A stretch of 64,000 bases of DNA, from contig OZ020267.1 in assembly GCA_963971225.1 (NCBI GenBank), positions 55,631,590 through 55,695,589 of the forward strand. Reading direction: 5' to 3'. Shown piece by piece: positions 22,001-34,191 of the stretch (the first letter of the stretch is position 1; each line of letters opens with the position of its first letter). This stretch comes from Melieria omissa. Taxonomy: Eukaryota > Arthropoda > Insecta > Diptera > Ulidiidae. The notes below the pieces were generated by a model. The model saw only the letters and a list, made by a program, of their open reading frames with translations. It did no database searches and was not told where the DNA came from. Made by a program: the position numbers and the translations under genes.

Positions 22001-25000
22001 CAGCGGCAGAAGTTCGGTGAGGGGCGGATGGTGTTCGGGTAGCACGAGATGCTTGAAGCTGAGCGCTATCCAAGTGGCACTGCCCAGCCAGTTGTCGCTC
22101 GTCACTCGTATGTAATACTGTGGCGGCAGCGGCTCCTTCAGCGGTATGGTCATGACCAGCTGCTGTGGCTTGCCGCCGTACACGAATTTGCGCGTGGCCT
22201 ATAAGAACATTCATAATTATTTAAGATGAGTTACAATTAAAATTTAAAGGAACAAATTAATTTAAAAAATATTTTACTTATTTTGTAGTTCTTAGCTATT
22301 TTTCTTTTCGACTAATGATTTGCCGTAGTCAGAGATTAAGAAAGAGAATAGTACAACTAAGATTACAATGCAATTTACTTATAAATAATTATTTTAAAAT
22401 AAAGATTGCAACTTTAAAAATACTTCAATTCCTTCATAAAACTATTCAAACCAAATCAATTAATGACTTAATTTTGTCCGCTGCACTCACTTGAAACTGT
22501 TCCGAGTGGTAAATGAAATTAGTTTCGGGGTCCTCGATCCACAACCAAAAACTTTCGCTCACTTTGCCATGCACCCGATCATTCCAGTTGAAATTGGCCC
22601 AAACGTCGATTTTGATGCGCAGTACTGTGCGCGTGATCGGCTGCAGCGTCGCCTCAACATCCAGCATAGGCAGCTCGCGCGCCGATCGTTGCACCATCTC
22701 CGCGTTGCGCTGATTGCGCAGCATCTCCTTCAGTTCGTTTACCTCCATTTCGCGCAACGTGTACAGATTGATGCCGCGGCTCTCCAGCTTGTCGATCGTT
22801 TCCGCATTGATGCAAGTGAACTGGCGCATTGGCGTCTCAAAGTCCCACTGCTGCCGCTCGAACATTTTGCACATTTGAAGCAGGCGTCCAGACAGCACAG
22901 CATTGTTGTTGCGCAGCACAATGGAGAACAAAGCGCGCGTAATGCGCACAATATTCTGCACAATGTACGCCATGTCCGAAACGAGCGAGAACGATTTGAC
23001 GTAGCCGTGCGACAAGTAAGTCTGCATCAGTATGTTGACCTGTGAACGCAAGTAAGCGATTAGTGGGGAACGGCTTAATGGGTCGCTGGGCTACAAACCT
23101 TGCCGGACACATTCTCGCTGCCACCGGCCGCCTTTACGCGGCAGTAGTTGTTGCGTAGTTCGTCCAGCTCTTCGAGTTCGTCGTCGCGCACTTTCAGTTG
23201 CTGGAATTCCTGCGCCTGCGAAATCATCGCAAAGATTTCCGCCTCGTTCATAAACGGCTTCAACAGATCGTTGAATATCTCCACTGTGTCGTACTTAATG
23301 TAAAAGTGTGATGCCGTGCGCCCCAAATCGGTAATGCTAAAGTCCATGGTGCGCTGGTTGAAGCGCACCATGCGCGCCTTATCCAGGTTAAGGGCGGCCG
23401 CCATAATGAGTCCGCGGCGTTTCGTCTCGAGCGAGTGGTCCTGCAGCAACTCAGTGTACTCGATGCCGTACACATGCGGATTGATGCGCATGCGCACGAA
23501 CAGATACGTATAGCTGAGCCACTCGATGGCCTCCTCGACGTTAGATATAGTGCCCAGTGTGATCTCGGCGTTCAGGTTGTCGGCCAGACACTGCACAAAG
23601 TTCGATTCGATGGGGAACTGATTGGTGAGCAGCGACAAGTAGTGGTTCAGCTTGTCGTATGTGGTGATGATGGTGCCGACACCGGTTTTATCGAATTGTG
23701 GGCGCCCGGCGCGACCGAAAATCTGTAGTACGTCCAGTATGCCCAAGTCGACGAAGGCGCCGTGCTTCGAGTCGTAGATGTCGGTGCCTGTGGACGCAAC
23801 ACAAAGATTGGCGAATGGAAACAAGCACAAGAGATCGCCATGCTTACCTTTGATGATGACTGCATGGGCGGGCAGATTCACACCCCATGCCAGTGTGGCA
23901 GTGCACACCAGCACCTTTATGTGGCCTTCGGCGAAGTATTTTTCTACCATGTGGCGATCGGAGCGTAGCATGCCGGCGTGATGAATGCCCAAGCCGCAGG
24001 CGAACAACTCCACTAGTTGCTTGTTGCGACTTTTCTGTATTGCGCGTAGCGCCAGGTGGTAGGCGTTGCCGCCCATTTCTTTGGGCTGGAACAAGGAGCT
24101 TGTGTTGTTTTGCTGCGCCAGTTCCCGTAGCGTGGTGGCAGTGCGCACTGTGGCATTGCGCGCGTGCACGAAAACCATCACCTGATGGTCCTGTTGCACC
24201 AGCTCGAGGCATTTCTGGTAGCAGATTTGATCCATGTCGGCGATTTGCTGCAACGGTTTCACCGACTTAACGCCAATGAAGACCGTGTCCAGTGGCACCG
24301 GCCGGAAGCGTGCGTCGAAGTAGAAGAGGCCCTTCATCGGGTTGACTCGCAGGAAGTGCGCCACGTCAATGTAGTTGGGCAATGTGGCGGACAGGCCGAC
24401 AATGCGAATCATGCTCTGCGACGATTCTACTAGGCGGAGGGTGCGCGCCACTAGGGCTTCCACCACGGGGCCGCGTTCGCCGTGCAGCAGATGCACTTCG
24501 TCGATAATCAGCAACTTCACCAGACTGATAAGCGCCACATCGCCTGCGCCTACAAAAAGCAACATTTAATTAAAACCTGAATGCTTTCAGCTTTAAAGAG
24601 ACAAACCTTTACGCGTGACTACGTCCCATTTTTCGGGCGTGGTGACCAACACTTGCGTCTGCGTCATCTCTGCCTTGGACAGCTGCATGTCGCCGGTCAA
24701 CTCACGCACAACAATGTTTAGCGTCTTGAGTCGCTTGCTAAAGTTTTCTACCATCTCGGCGGCTAGCGCTTTCATGGGTGCGATGTACACAATCTTAAAC
24801 TGATCACGATTGATGACACCATCTTCAAGATGCGCTCGCAATGTGTGAACCATGGCGAGCATTGCAACGTTTGTCTTGCCGGCACCGGTCGGCGCACAAA
24901 CAAGCATGTTCTCGTTGCTGTGGTACGCTACCGGATACACCACGGATTGGATGCGATTCAGTTCCTTGCAGTTGGCGAATGCCAGCCGCCCGATATCGTC

Positions 25001-26519
25001 CAGGTCGGCGGTTTGTATGCGATTGTTGCCAACACTCAGCGGCGGCGGCTCGGTGGCGGGTATCTTCACCTCCTCGTACTGCTTGTTATCGACGCGCTGA
25101 GCTGTATCCGGCAGGCTGATGCGGTTGCCGCCAATGAAGCCGGCATGCTGCTTGGCGCCCAGCTGGCTATCAAACACGAACGGATAGTGTTGGACGGGTG
25201 CGTTGCTGCGCAGCTCTTTCAGGCGCTGCGTCGTCTTCAATACCGGCTGTTGTTGTGCGTTTTCGAGCAGTTTGCGCTGCTGCTGCAGACGCAGCTGCAT
25301 TGGATTTAGTGCACGCGCGCTGGCCGCCTCGTCACCTTCGTCGTTGCGTGCAATGCTATGCAGCATGCGTTGCATCTTCTTCTCTTCACGGCGATTCTGC
25401 TTGTTTAGTTCCTTCTCATGTGCCGACTGCACTACGACCGTTTTGGCAACGGTGGGTGGCCGCGTTTCTCCGCCGCTGGCCGTTGCAGCGGCACGCTGCT
25501 GTTGCGCCAACTTGGAGCGCTGCAGACGTCGTTCGCGATTTTCAAACTGTTCTAGTTGTGCAGCTATGGACTTGCGCTGCTCCAGCAGAGACTGCACCAG
25601 ATCGAAGTGCTCAAAACCGAGTAACTCGATAACTTCGTTTTGTAGCTCATTGTTTGAGCGCTTTGAATTCAGCAGTTCGCCCACTTTCGCCAGCAATTGT
25701 GTGTCGCCGGTGTCGGCGGACAGCTGCAGTAGATTTTCCAGCTCACTGCTGAGCTTAACATTGTTGGTACCGCCTGAACCTGCTTCGCGCTGGCTTGACA
25801 ACGCGGCCGACTCCCTGTTCCATTGCATGGAAAAGTCTGCAGCAGCGGTGGCATTTTTCAGCAGAGCTGTAGGTGACAAATCTTGCAGCTGCGTGCCGGC
25901 GTTCTCAAGTGGCTCTGTCGCTTTCAAACGCACGCGTATGCCAGTGCCCCAGCTGTACTTGTCGCCATCCGATTGCTGACGAGTGCGTTGCCACTGCCTA
26001 ATCGCCTGCACCTCGTAGTCCTCCAGCAGCGCTCGCACGCCACGCACGCACTGGTGCAGCTTAGTGAATTTCGAGTCGAATGTTGTGCCAAAGACGCTGC
26101 GAACCTTTAGATTGGTGGCCACAGTGACGACGTGCTGCTCGAGCAGCAGCCAGAACAGAAAGAGCGCCGCATGCTCGACCAGTTGCGGCTGCTCCTCATA
26201 GCCCATGCATTCCTGCACAAGATTGCGCAGCTTCTGCAGGTGCATCTTTGCCTGCGGTTGCTTTGCAGACGGTAACTGTTCCAACACCTGTGCTATTGTC
26301 TGCTCCACCGCGGCTTTCCTTAGTGGGAGAGTGGAGCATTTTATTGGTTAGTATTGTGAAATTATGCTCGAGCAGTTGGGTGCAGCAATGTGTGAGTGCG
26401 TGCGTGTCTACTTACTCCTGCTTCAATTTACGCTGATCTGTGGAGGCATTTTGCGGTAATTTCGCCTCCAAATCGGTGTTTGCTCTTAGCGCAGACGAGA
26501 ACCGTGGGAACTCCCTCAT
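19057..26519 (-). CDS. ASCC3: ASCC3, activating signal cointegrator 1 complex subunit 3 (Ski2-like tandem helicase), eleven exons
   Basis: Exons: 26519-26416, 26318-24607, 24549-23848, 23787-23099, 23039-22491, 22198-21322, 21249-20241, 20179-20011, 19944-19663, 19582-19451, 19374-19057. All are GT-AG and in phase, giving 2180 aa against about 2200 in human. The first exon encodes an N-terminus ([12 protein letters not shown]) resembling human ASCC3. Two helicase cassettes are present: Walker A GAGKT at 513-517 with DEVH at 622-625, and GSGKT at 1365-1369 with DEIH at 1467-1470. Each is followed by winged-helix and Sec63-like regions. Cassette 2 has the ASCC3-type 'GLSTALAN' where cassette 1 has 'GLSATLPN'. 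Residues flanking these match ASCC3 much better than its paralogue Brr2. Known role: ATP-driven 3'-5' unwinding in alkylation repair with ALKBH3, and splitting of collided ribosomes in the ASC-1 complex. I recall the fly orthologue as obelus. All motifs look intact. Confidence 0.95.
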
Positions 26520-26790
26520 TTCGCTTCCGGCAACGAATTCGAACCAATTAATTCCCCTCACAAATGTCTTTTAGTTGCGTTTTCTCTGCCAACACACAAA
26601 TTCTGCGAAGAAGCGCACTGCAATGCAATACCGTTCTTCAACGGTCAGCAGAGCGAACAGCTGATGTGCAGGGTTACTTCATTCAAGACTCTTTACTGTT
26701 ACTTATCTGCAGTGCTGCCAACTCAAAGCGTTATACGTTAAATTTAGCGAAGCTTAGAAATTAAACAAAAGTTATTATTCATTAAGTATA
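26520..26790. other. ASCC3 upstream region
   Basis: Short 5' flank without a TATA box, as usual for housekeeping fly genes. It contains a core-promoter-like motif at 26709-26717 (separate entry). No other gene. Confidence 0.4.
26709..26717 (-). promoter_or_regulatory. candidate core promoter motif CAGCACTGC
   Basis: On the minus strand CAGCACTGC fits the CAKCNCTR motif found at TATA-less housekeeping promoters in Drosophila (Ohler motif 7). It lies 190 bp upstream of the ASCC3 start codon, a plausible distance. A nine-base match alone is weak evidence. Confidence 0.35.
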
Positions 26791-27038
26791 CAGTCGTGTC
26801 TGGATATAGTGAACTTATTATTGCAAGGCCTGTTCACAATATTGAGGTTGTTCACTATATCAAGGTTAAAATTTTTGTTCAAAAACTCGTTTTATTTGCT
26901 CAAAATACACTTTTTGTTGTTTGCTTGAAATTGCTTTAAAATGTTGTTCAATATTTAGAGGCTCCATGTCAAAATTTGGGTATTCACTATATCAAGGTCT
27001 TCACTATAAAGGGTGTTCACTAAGCCCAGACATGACTG
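26791..27038. mobile_element. Tc1/mariner/pogo-type MITE with TA target site
   Basis: Starts CAGTCGTGTCTGG after TA and ends CCAGACATGACTG before TA, a 13-bp inverted repeat with one mismatch; length 248 bp. Subterminal repeats 'TTCACTATATCAAGGT' occur at about 26849 and 26983. The interior is AT-rich and non-coding. TA duplication plus CAGT termini point to the Tc1/mariner/pogo superfamily; mobilisation would need an outside transposase. Confidence 0.7.
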
Positions 27039-27059
27039 TATCTTAGTTTACTTTCCGTT

Positions 27060-28280
27060 AAATCTATACTATTATATAAAAACAATTGTGACGTTTTTTG
27101 AGCCACAATCAGGCAAAAACCACTGAACCGATTTAGATGAAATAAGCTCCAAACATTTTTTATCTGTGGGAATGGTACATAGGCTATATGAGAATGACCA
27201 CGCCCCCTTCTTACGCCCACTATGGTAACAAAACTCATCTATAGTATGCTTTTTTAAGGCAATATAGATATCAAACGATTCAGCGTGTCATTGCGGGAAA
27301 CATAGGCTATAATATAATCGGCCACGCCCACTTTCCGCGCCCACTAAACTAACAAAACGAAGCTACGGTACATGTCGGGAAATCAGTATTAATATCAAAT
27401 GATTCCGTGTTTTGTTGATATTAACACAGGATATATAAGATTGACCACGCCTACCTATTACGCCTTTTTCGCCACGATCACTATAATAACAAATCAGCCA
27501 TGATATATTTGTCACAGCAATACCGGTGTCAAACGATTTAGCGATTCGATAGGGGGAATGGGGTGGGTTTTTGACAAGGAGGTGTGGTACTCCCCCATAC
27601 AACTTAAATTTTCAATATGGAATATCTTCGGAATGAGAAATCGGGCAGCATTAAAATTTGGTCCGGGCCACCGTTTAGATGTGCCGTTTCACTTGGAAAA
27701 CTTTGTGAGCGTTGGACAAGGGGCGTGGCACTTTTTAAGCGACCCTATTGTTTTCAATAACTTTGGAACTGCAAATCACACATCAAGATATCTGGCACAT
27801 TATCTTACGATTTCGACCGTAGAACCCAAATTTTTAATGTATTCCACATTAAAAATCTTCGGAAAAATAAGTTGGCAAGCTTTGAAGTTTTTTATACCAT
27901 CCTCTCATAGATGTGTCATTCTACTGGCAAAATTTTACGGGCGATGACAAGGGAAGCGGTCTATTTTTTGTGACTGAAATTTTTCGCGTAACTTTGGAAC
28001 TAAAAGTCGCATATCAATAAAACCGGGTCACACCCTTCGACTGGAGGAATGGATTTTATGGCATTACATAAAAGAGGCGTGGCATTGCCCATAGAATGTA
28101 GTATGAGGAAACTTGATTTATTGGGCCCATTGACTTCAAACTTGCGTGCAAAGCCAAAGGGCCCTACTAGTATTTTATATGACCAAAGTTTAGTTCTTTT
28201 CTGGGGGAAAAACTCAGCTTTGGAACAGCTTTTTGGAATCATTTTGCTTTTACGGGGTAAACGTGTAAAATACGATGAAC
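27060..28280. repeat. dispersed repeat with degenerate about 120-bp units
   Basis: Three related units contain 'GACCACGCCC..TTACGCCCAC..ACTATGGTAACAAAACT' or variants, at about 27193-27240, 27318-27362 and 27442-27500. Each is preceded by 'CATAGGCTAT'-like text. The 5' side has 'CACTGAACCGATTTAGATGAAAT'-type sequence common in insect dispersed repeats. From about 27540 on, similar phrases continue irregularly. Class unresolved (a Helitron-like or degenerate DNA element is possible). The overlapping open frames at 27558-27947 and 28049-28291 match nothing known. Confidence 0.45.
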
Positions 28281-28622
28281 ATTTATCATAACAAAGAAGT
28301 ACGTGCTGAAGGGGAAGAAGGTGACAAAATCATCAGAGGTAGAAATTGGGAGTTAATAGGAAATTTGCTGATTGAGGATATCAATGCTGCAGGAAGCTTT
28401 ATAGCTGCATCAAATCGCATATTTTTATATAGCATTTACTTTTAATGCACAGTGGTATTTAAAATGACAAAATAACCAGAAATAAATACATATAAAAAAT
28501 ATATTAAAATTAACAACCTTAAATTACGCTGTGTACATACAAAAATAATTTGTACATATTTTTTTTTTTAGTTTTCCCCATTGTCGATTTTCGACAGTTT
28601 CGACCTGTCTTTCTTTCAACTG
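28281..28622. other. 3' flank of the clip protease gene
   Basis: AT-rich and non-coding. On the minus strand an ATTAAA at 28446-28441, about 177 bases after the protease stop, is a candidate polyadenylation signal. Confidence 0.4.
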
Positions 28623-30465
28623 TTAGCGCGCTGCTATTTTCCAAACCACTCTCTCGATCCAGTCCAGGTAGTGAGTCAATTTCGTATTAACGCTCGGCTC
28701 GTTCACACCGCAGATCGCTGAACCCTTGGATATGATGCCCGCCACTACGTGCATGCAACCGTAGTTGGGGTGCAGCGCCAGCAGCGGACCACCAGAGTCG
28801 CCGAAGCACGAGTCAACGCCCGGCTTATTGCTGCCGGCGCAGAATTGCGTGCGCTCTCGCAAGCCTTCGGTCAGACCCAATACAACTTCGGACTGCGTGC
28901 AGGCGGGGCCCTCGATCAGCTGCAGTTCCGCCTTCAGCAGATGTGACGAGTACTTGCCGCTTTCGGTGAGACCCCAGCCGATGACAATAAAATTCCGGTA
29001 AATCGCATCGGGCGCCGGCAGGCACGCAGGGAAAATGTGTCTCGTGAAGGTCGCATTACGGTCCAATTCGATCAGTGCGAGGTCGTTGTACGCCTCCTCG
29101 TAGTTCATGTGCGGAATGCTGTTGATAGCAAAGTCGTGGCTATCACTGAAATCCTTCGTGGTGGCATAGTCGAGCTCGCCGAGTCGCACCACATTCAGTT
29201 CACAGCTGTCGCACAAACAACAAAAACGGTTAAAATATAAAATTAAACTGCGCGCATGTTGCAACTGCTGCACTCACCTTCCCACGCGCCAGCAGTGGGC
29301 TGCTGTCAACACGAAACGCTCGCTGATCAGTGTGCCGCCACACACCCATCTCGTTTGACCACTGGTGGTGTTTCTGCAGCCCAACAAGGCGGCAGAGGGA
29401 AACTCGCCGAGTGCTGCTTTCGTGCCGCCATAGATGAAGGAGTCGGTGCAAGGCCATTTCAACTGTGCGTGGAACCTGGCGCACTCTGAAAGTTTGCATT
29501 AGCTAATGACAATAGGCGAGATGCAAAAGCCTGTATACCTTTTGCCGCGTACGTGTCATAGTGCGGCCCGCTAATACGCGTCTCAATGACTATGGCCGGC
29601 TTGGGCTTCGGGCAGCACACTATGCCACAAGCTGCATTGCAGAAGTCGGAATGCGTAATCTCGGCCGAATTTAGGGTTGAACAGTGCTGCAGTTCCTGGC
29701 AAATGCCGCTGCCAGCGGCACAAGACTCATTTTTCGGCAGCGTTTGGCAAAGATCTGTGAAAAAAGCACATCTTATCTTTGATTTACATATCTTAATGTG
29801 ATTTGGTGTAATACCAAAGCTTATAGAACACATCTTTCTACCCATCATTGATAACACAATGTAGGATCTGAGAAACTCTGCGTGAAATTATGGTTTTTCC
29901 GAAGGAAATTGTATTAGTAGCCATTGCGTGGAAAAAAATGAGTCTGATTTTTAAAGTGCCACGAGAACAGATCAATTTTAATAAGACGGAAGAATTATGA
30001 AATATTCCCTTAATCGTATTAGCCAATTAGATCTTTTATTCATGGTCCAAGTGCATCATGACCCCTTAGTTCAGTTTTGTAATATTTTTTCTTATCGAAC
30101 CAGCTCTCTCTCTCTCTTCTCGAATCGACTGATTAGATCTCTCGCTCAGTTAAAAGTTTGTAAAAAACCGAATTCAAATTTTTTTAGATCATAACATTTT
30201 TATATTGCCAACACACAATCTCTTTAGTGCATTGTTTACAAGCTTTTTTTAAACTATCGCTGCACAACATTGCATTATTCAATTGTCCATTCAACTCACC
30301 GTCACTTTGGCCCATTGCGGTTGGCAGACAAATCACCGACATTTGTAGTAAAATTGGCAGAGAATTAAACAACCAATTTAGTGAAAATCGAAATAATTTT
30401 CGAGTGCACTTGTGCTGGTTGTATGGACCCATAGGGCTAATACTTTCACTCAACGCCCGACTCAT
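28623..30465 (-). CDS. CLIP-domain serine protease (CLIPC/snake-like), four exons
   Basis: Exons: 30465-30300, 29754-29539, 29485-29278, 29205-28623; GT-AG and in phase; 390 aa. Exon 1 carries a hydrophobic signal segment (about residues 29-50) preceded by a rather long basic N-terminus, so a later Met (12 or 42) could be the real start. The clip domain spans residues about 58-103, with eight cysteines against the usual six. A linker with Cys129 and Cys140 precedes the catalytic domain, which begins IYGG at 145-148. Catalytic His191 (TAAHC), Asp238 (NDLAL) and Ser334 (GDSGG) are all present, and Asp328 gives trypsin-like specificity. The residue before IYGG is Phe144, not Arg/Lys; snake and persephone, which act in dorsal and Toll pathways, also have non-basic residues here. 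A secreted zymogen in an immune or developmental cascade is inferred; the orthologue is not identified. Confidence 0.88.
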
Positions 30466-30966
30466 AGCGATGCTGCGCGAGAACTGCTTCGATTTCAGCT
30501 TTCAAAAGAGATAATAAACACAATTTCTATAATTTCTATATGTTATATATTATGTAGATTAGTTTATACGTCATATTTTTATATTGTTTTAATGCTGAGA
30601 GATAGGTTTTTTGTATTACAGATTAAATGATTGCTTTAGTAGTTAGTAGCTATACACTTCGGCTAATCACAAATTCTGGTTGGAAATTTCTCTCGCAGCG
30701 TTCCAACTGTGATGAAATTGACTGCATACTACTTGGAGAGTTGCAAATATTTCAGTTCATTCTTATATAGTTAATACTTTCCCATTTGATTGCAAAGGGC
30801 ACTTATGGAAATTATTGCATTTATTTATAAAAAAGATCAGCGCATTATCGTTTGAGATTAGAAATATTTATTTTCAAAATTTCCCACCAACATTTTATAA
30901 CTCAACAGAGACCGAGTTGGGTTTGATTGATAAGGGACTTTCGGTTTTTTTTGAAATCATTCAGAG
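30466..30966. other. 5' flank of the clip protease gene
   Basis: AT-rich, no coding signal. A TATA-like 'ATATAA' occurs on either strand near 30545 and 30765, but no convincing promoter can be assigned. Confidence 0.35.
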
Positions 30967-31600
30967 CAAAAATAAAATGAAATAGAAGAATAAATAAATA
31001 GAACAAGAATAAAATAATATAAAAAATGAAATAAAATAAGATAACACAAAATAAAATAAAATAAAATAAAATAAAATAAAATAAAATAAAATAAAATAAA
31101 ATAAAATAAAAGAAATTACATAAAATAAAATAAAATAAAATAAAATAAAATAAAATAAAATAAATTAAAAAAATAAATAAATAAAATGAATAAAATAAAA
31201 TAAAATAAAATAAAATAAAATGAACTAAAATATAAAATAAAATAAAATAAAATAAAATAAAATAAAATAAAATAAAATAAAATAAAACAAAATAAAATAA
31301 AAGAAATTACATAAAATAAAATAAAATAAAATAAAATAAAATAAAATAAAATAAATTAAAAAAATAAATAAATAAAATTAATAAAATAAAATAAAATAAA
31401 ATAAAATAAAATAAAATAAAATAAAATAAAATGAAATAAAATATAAATATAAATAAAATGAAATAAAATATAAATATAAATAAAATAAAATAAAGTAAAA
31501 TATAAATAAAATAAAATAAAATAAAATTAAATATAAATAAAATAAAATGAAAAAAAATGAAGTAAAATAAAAAACTAAAATAAAAAAATTAATTATAAAT
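30967..31600. repeat. AAATA pentanucleotide microsatellite
   Basis: About 630 bp of AAATA units with interruptions such as 'GAAATTACATAAAAT', which appears twice about 190 bp apart (31112 and 31303). This indicates a higher-order duplication within the array. No coding potential. The array ends directly at the mariner element starting at about 31604. Confidence 0.95.
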
Positions 31601-31603
31601 AGT

Positions 31604-32350
31604 CTACACTATGATCAATAAGTACCGGGACTGTGTATTTTAAATTTTCGGCCGTTGCCCGATGCAGGTCGGTAGGACCATAACTGACATCTGTGTAAAA
31701 TTTTGAGCGGGATTGCATCATTAGTTTTTGTTTGGCAGCTGTTAGCGTCAGTCAACTTTTTGTACTTCGTCGCATTTTACAATAGATAATTTTGTTGATC
31801 AACGTATTTGTTTGAAATTTTGTCTTAGGAACGAAATTTCTTGTGCCAATGCGCTTAAAATGTTGCATAAAGCATTTGGGGAGTCTGCTCTATCAAGAAC
31901 CAGAGCGTTCGAGTGGTATAAAATGTTCAAAAGTGGTCGTGAAGTGGTCGAAGACTTTCCTCGTTCTGGACGTCCTTCAACATCGAATACCGACGAAAAT
32001 GTTGAAATTGTGAAGAAAATCGTGCTTGAAAATTGTCATGTGAGCCTCAGAGAGATTTCTAACGATCTTAACATCTCTTATGGAAGCGCACAACACATTG
32101 TTGTCGATATTTTGCGCATGAAACACGTCGCCTCACGGCTTGTTCCTCAAGACTTGAATTTCGTCCAAAAAGATCATCGAAAGCAAGTGGCTGAAGACAT
32201 GATTTCCGAAGCTAAGAAGGACCCAACGTTCATGAAACGTATAATTACTGGTGATGAGACATGGGTCTACAAAAAGTTGACTTGATTTTTTACCTTCATC
32301 GGGCAACGGCGGAAAATTTAAAATACACAGTACCGGTACTTATAGTGTAA
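31604..32350 (+). mobile_element. internally deleted mariner-family transposon
   Basis: Left end TACACTATGATCAATAAGTA and right end TACTTATAGTGTA are inverse copies apart from a short 'GATCA' insertion. Deeper repeats follow ('ATTTTAAATTTTCGGCCGTT' and its inverse). The plus-strand frame 31812-32285 encodes 157 residues: the paired helix-turn-helix region ('FEWYKMFKSGRE', 'SGRPSTS') followed by 'ITGDETWVY', the first catalytic Asp. The sequence then passes straight to the right end, so the second and third Asp are deleted. Non-autonomous. Confidence 0.85.
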
Positions 32351-33952
32351 AATGAGAAAAAAATTTCTGCTGAAAAAAAATTTATGGACATGCACTCCAT
32401 ACTTGTAGTGTATGTAGTCGTTCATATGTCCAGCCAAACTCCCACACCCAATGATGTAGTTACCTTGTCTGTTTAGTTGAATCTCAGAAATTTTATTGAT
32501 GCGTCTAACATATTAAACAATAGGCCGTATCACCCTTACACGCCCACCAGCAATAAAACACCCAAGAAAGGTACCCAGTAGGCAAATGATATAAAAATAC
32601 ACAAATCAACCGAAGTAGATGGTTTCAATGGTAGTTTTTGGCATTGAAATATAATCCAAATCCCTGGTGTTTATAGGTAGCGGAAGTTTTCTAATAACCG
32701 TTCTAAGAACTCTTTAAAATTATTTCTGATTTGAAGCACTTTTTCCAAGTCTTAACAAAAGTTTGACCCGTCAGATTTTGATGAAAAAAAAAAATAGAAT
32801 ACTTGCATAATGGTTCCTCATTTAAATTACCCAAGTTACTCAAGCTTAAATTACAGGGACAGGAGGCCATCTCTCTCTCTCTCTCTTCTTCATAGATAAC
32901 GACAAACTCGTGTTCATCTGCTTGCCGGACCACCTGTAATCTGGTAGGGAAATTTTCTCAAGAGAATGTCTAGTGGTTCCATTTTCATTCCATTTTAGCT
33001 ATTCGAAGATCAGCTGTTATTGTGGACCAGCCCCATATTTGCTATGTTGCGTATTATCTTGAATAGATTCTTGTGATTAATGGTCCATAGGCCATTCTCT
33101 TCTATGAATGGTTGTACCAGTTTGTGTAGTTTTACTCTCACCAATCAAACTAGAAATTCGTGTAGACGAAAGTTGTAGGTTCTATATGCAGGAAAATGAT
33201 AATTCTATATGTATTGAATGGAATGAACTGTATCCATGCATGGTCGAAAGAAGTATCTGGGGGATAATTTTATAGCAGATGCTAGTTCAGAATCCAGATT
33301 TTTAGGAACTATACTAAAATTACTTACGGAGGCTGGTTTCGCAGCTGAACTGAGAGACCATGAAGGGCGTAGTGCGCTTTTCTCATCAATGCTGGAGTCT
33401 TCTGATGTTTCCAAGCCCCATAAATAATAAGTACAGTTTTGAATATTCAAATATTTTTTAACATACTGACTGATGTGTGTTTTATCATTCATTTAGAATT
33501 GAAAAACACAAAAAAGAAATTGTAAATAATATGTCAGGTCATTGAGCGCCTTTTGTAGTATTCTCCTGCTGCCCTTCTACACATTTGGTTAATTATCCTG
33601 TCAGCCAGCACACTTGAACTTATTTCCATCTTTCATATCTCTCGATATTTTTTTTCACTTCATGCCTTCGTGGTAACTGCAAGGCAGCACCACGACCCGC
33701 GCTCTCGGCCACCGATGCGTTTGTAAACATTTCAAGTGTATGTGTATAGTGTGCAGGATATAGCAACACTTGTTGCATAAATTTCTACCTATTGCTTAAC
33801 TTATTATTCTGTGCGAGTTCCTTTGTGTCGCCCAATGTCGGAAACTCGTTTTAATGCACAAATTTAATGCTTCAATGAATTTTTGAATTTAACTGCCCAA
33901 CCATATTTTCGCTCGCCTTGCCTGGGCTGCCGTTCATGCAGATTGACAAGGA
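32351..33952. other. intergenic DNA upstream of trissin
   Basis: No gene recognised. A CT repeat lies at 32871-32888. The open frame at 33236-33427 and its antisense partner are unrecognised and short. Bases from about 33640 become less AT-rich and probably belong to the trissin upstream region. Confidence 0.4.
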
Positions 33953-33959
33953 TATATAA
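33953..33959 (+). promoter_or_regulatory. TATA box of the trissin gene
   Basis: TATATAA at 33953-33959 is followed 27 bases later by an initiator-like TTCATTT (about 33985), giving TATA-Inr spacing typical of fly promoters. The predicted 5' UTR is then about 205 nt to the ATG at 34192. It contains two tiny upstream ORFs: 34066-34077 (three codons plus stop) and 34103-34126 (seven codons plus stop). Confidence 0.6.
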
Positions 33960-34191
33960 GCAGGATCAATTTGAAGCTGGTTCTTTCATTTGCCAACGTT
34001 GTGGCGTGCTGACAGTGACTGTGCAAAGAATAAAATATTCAAATTCCAAACAGTGATAAATTAGCATGTGGAAATAGAGGCTAACAGTGTTGCAGTGTAT
34101 CTATGAAAAGCGACACAAGGCATTGAAGTGACAAAAAGTCTCGCGTCTATAACTTTTCTCACACACCCAACAAATAAAGAAACGCATAAAA

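Noticed and set aside
23788..23847. Extra 20 residues within ASCC3 between 'VIIK' and 'GTDIYD'
   Set aside because: The open reading continues, but clean GT-AG sites at 23847 and 23788 remove exactly 60 nt and restore the family's uninterrupted VIIKGT block, so it is an intron.
30967..31600. CRISPR-like array
   Set aside because: Simple AAATA microsatellite in a eukaryotic genome; no spacers or cas genes.
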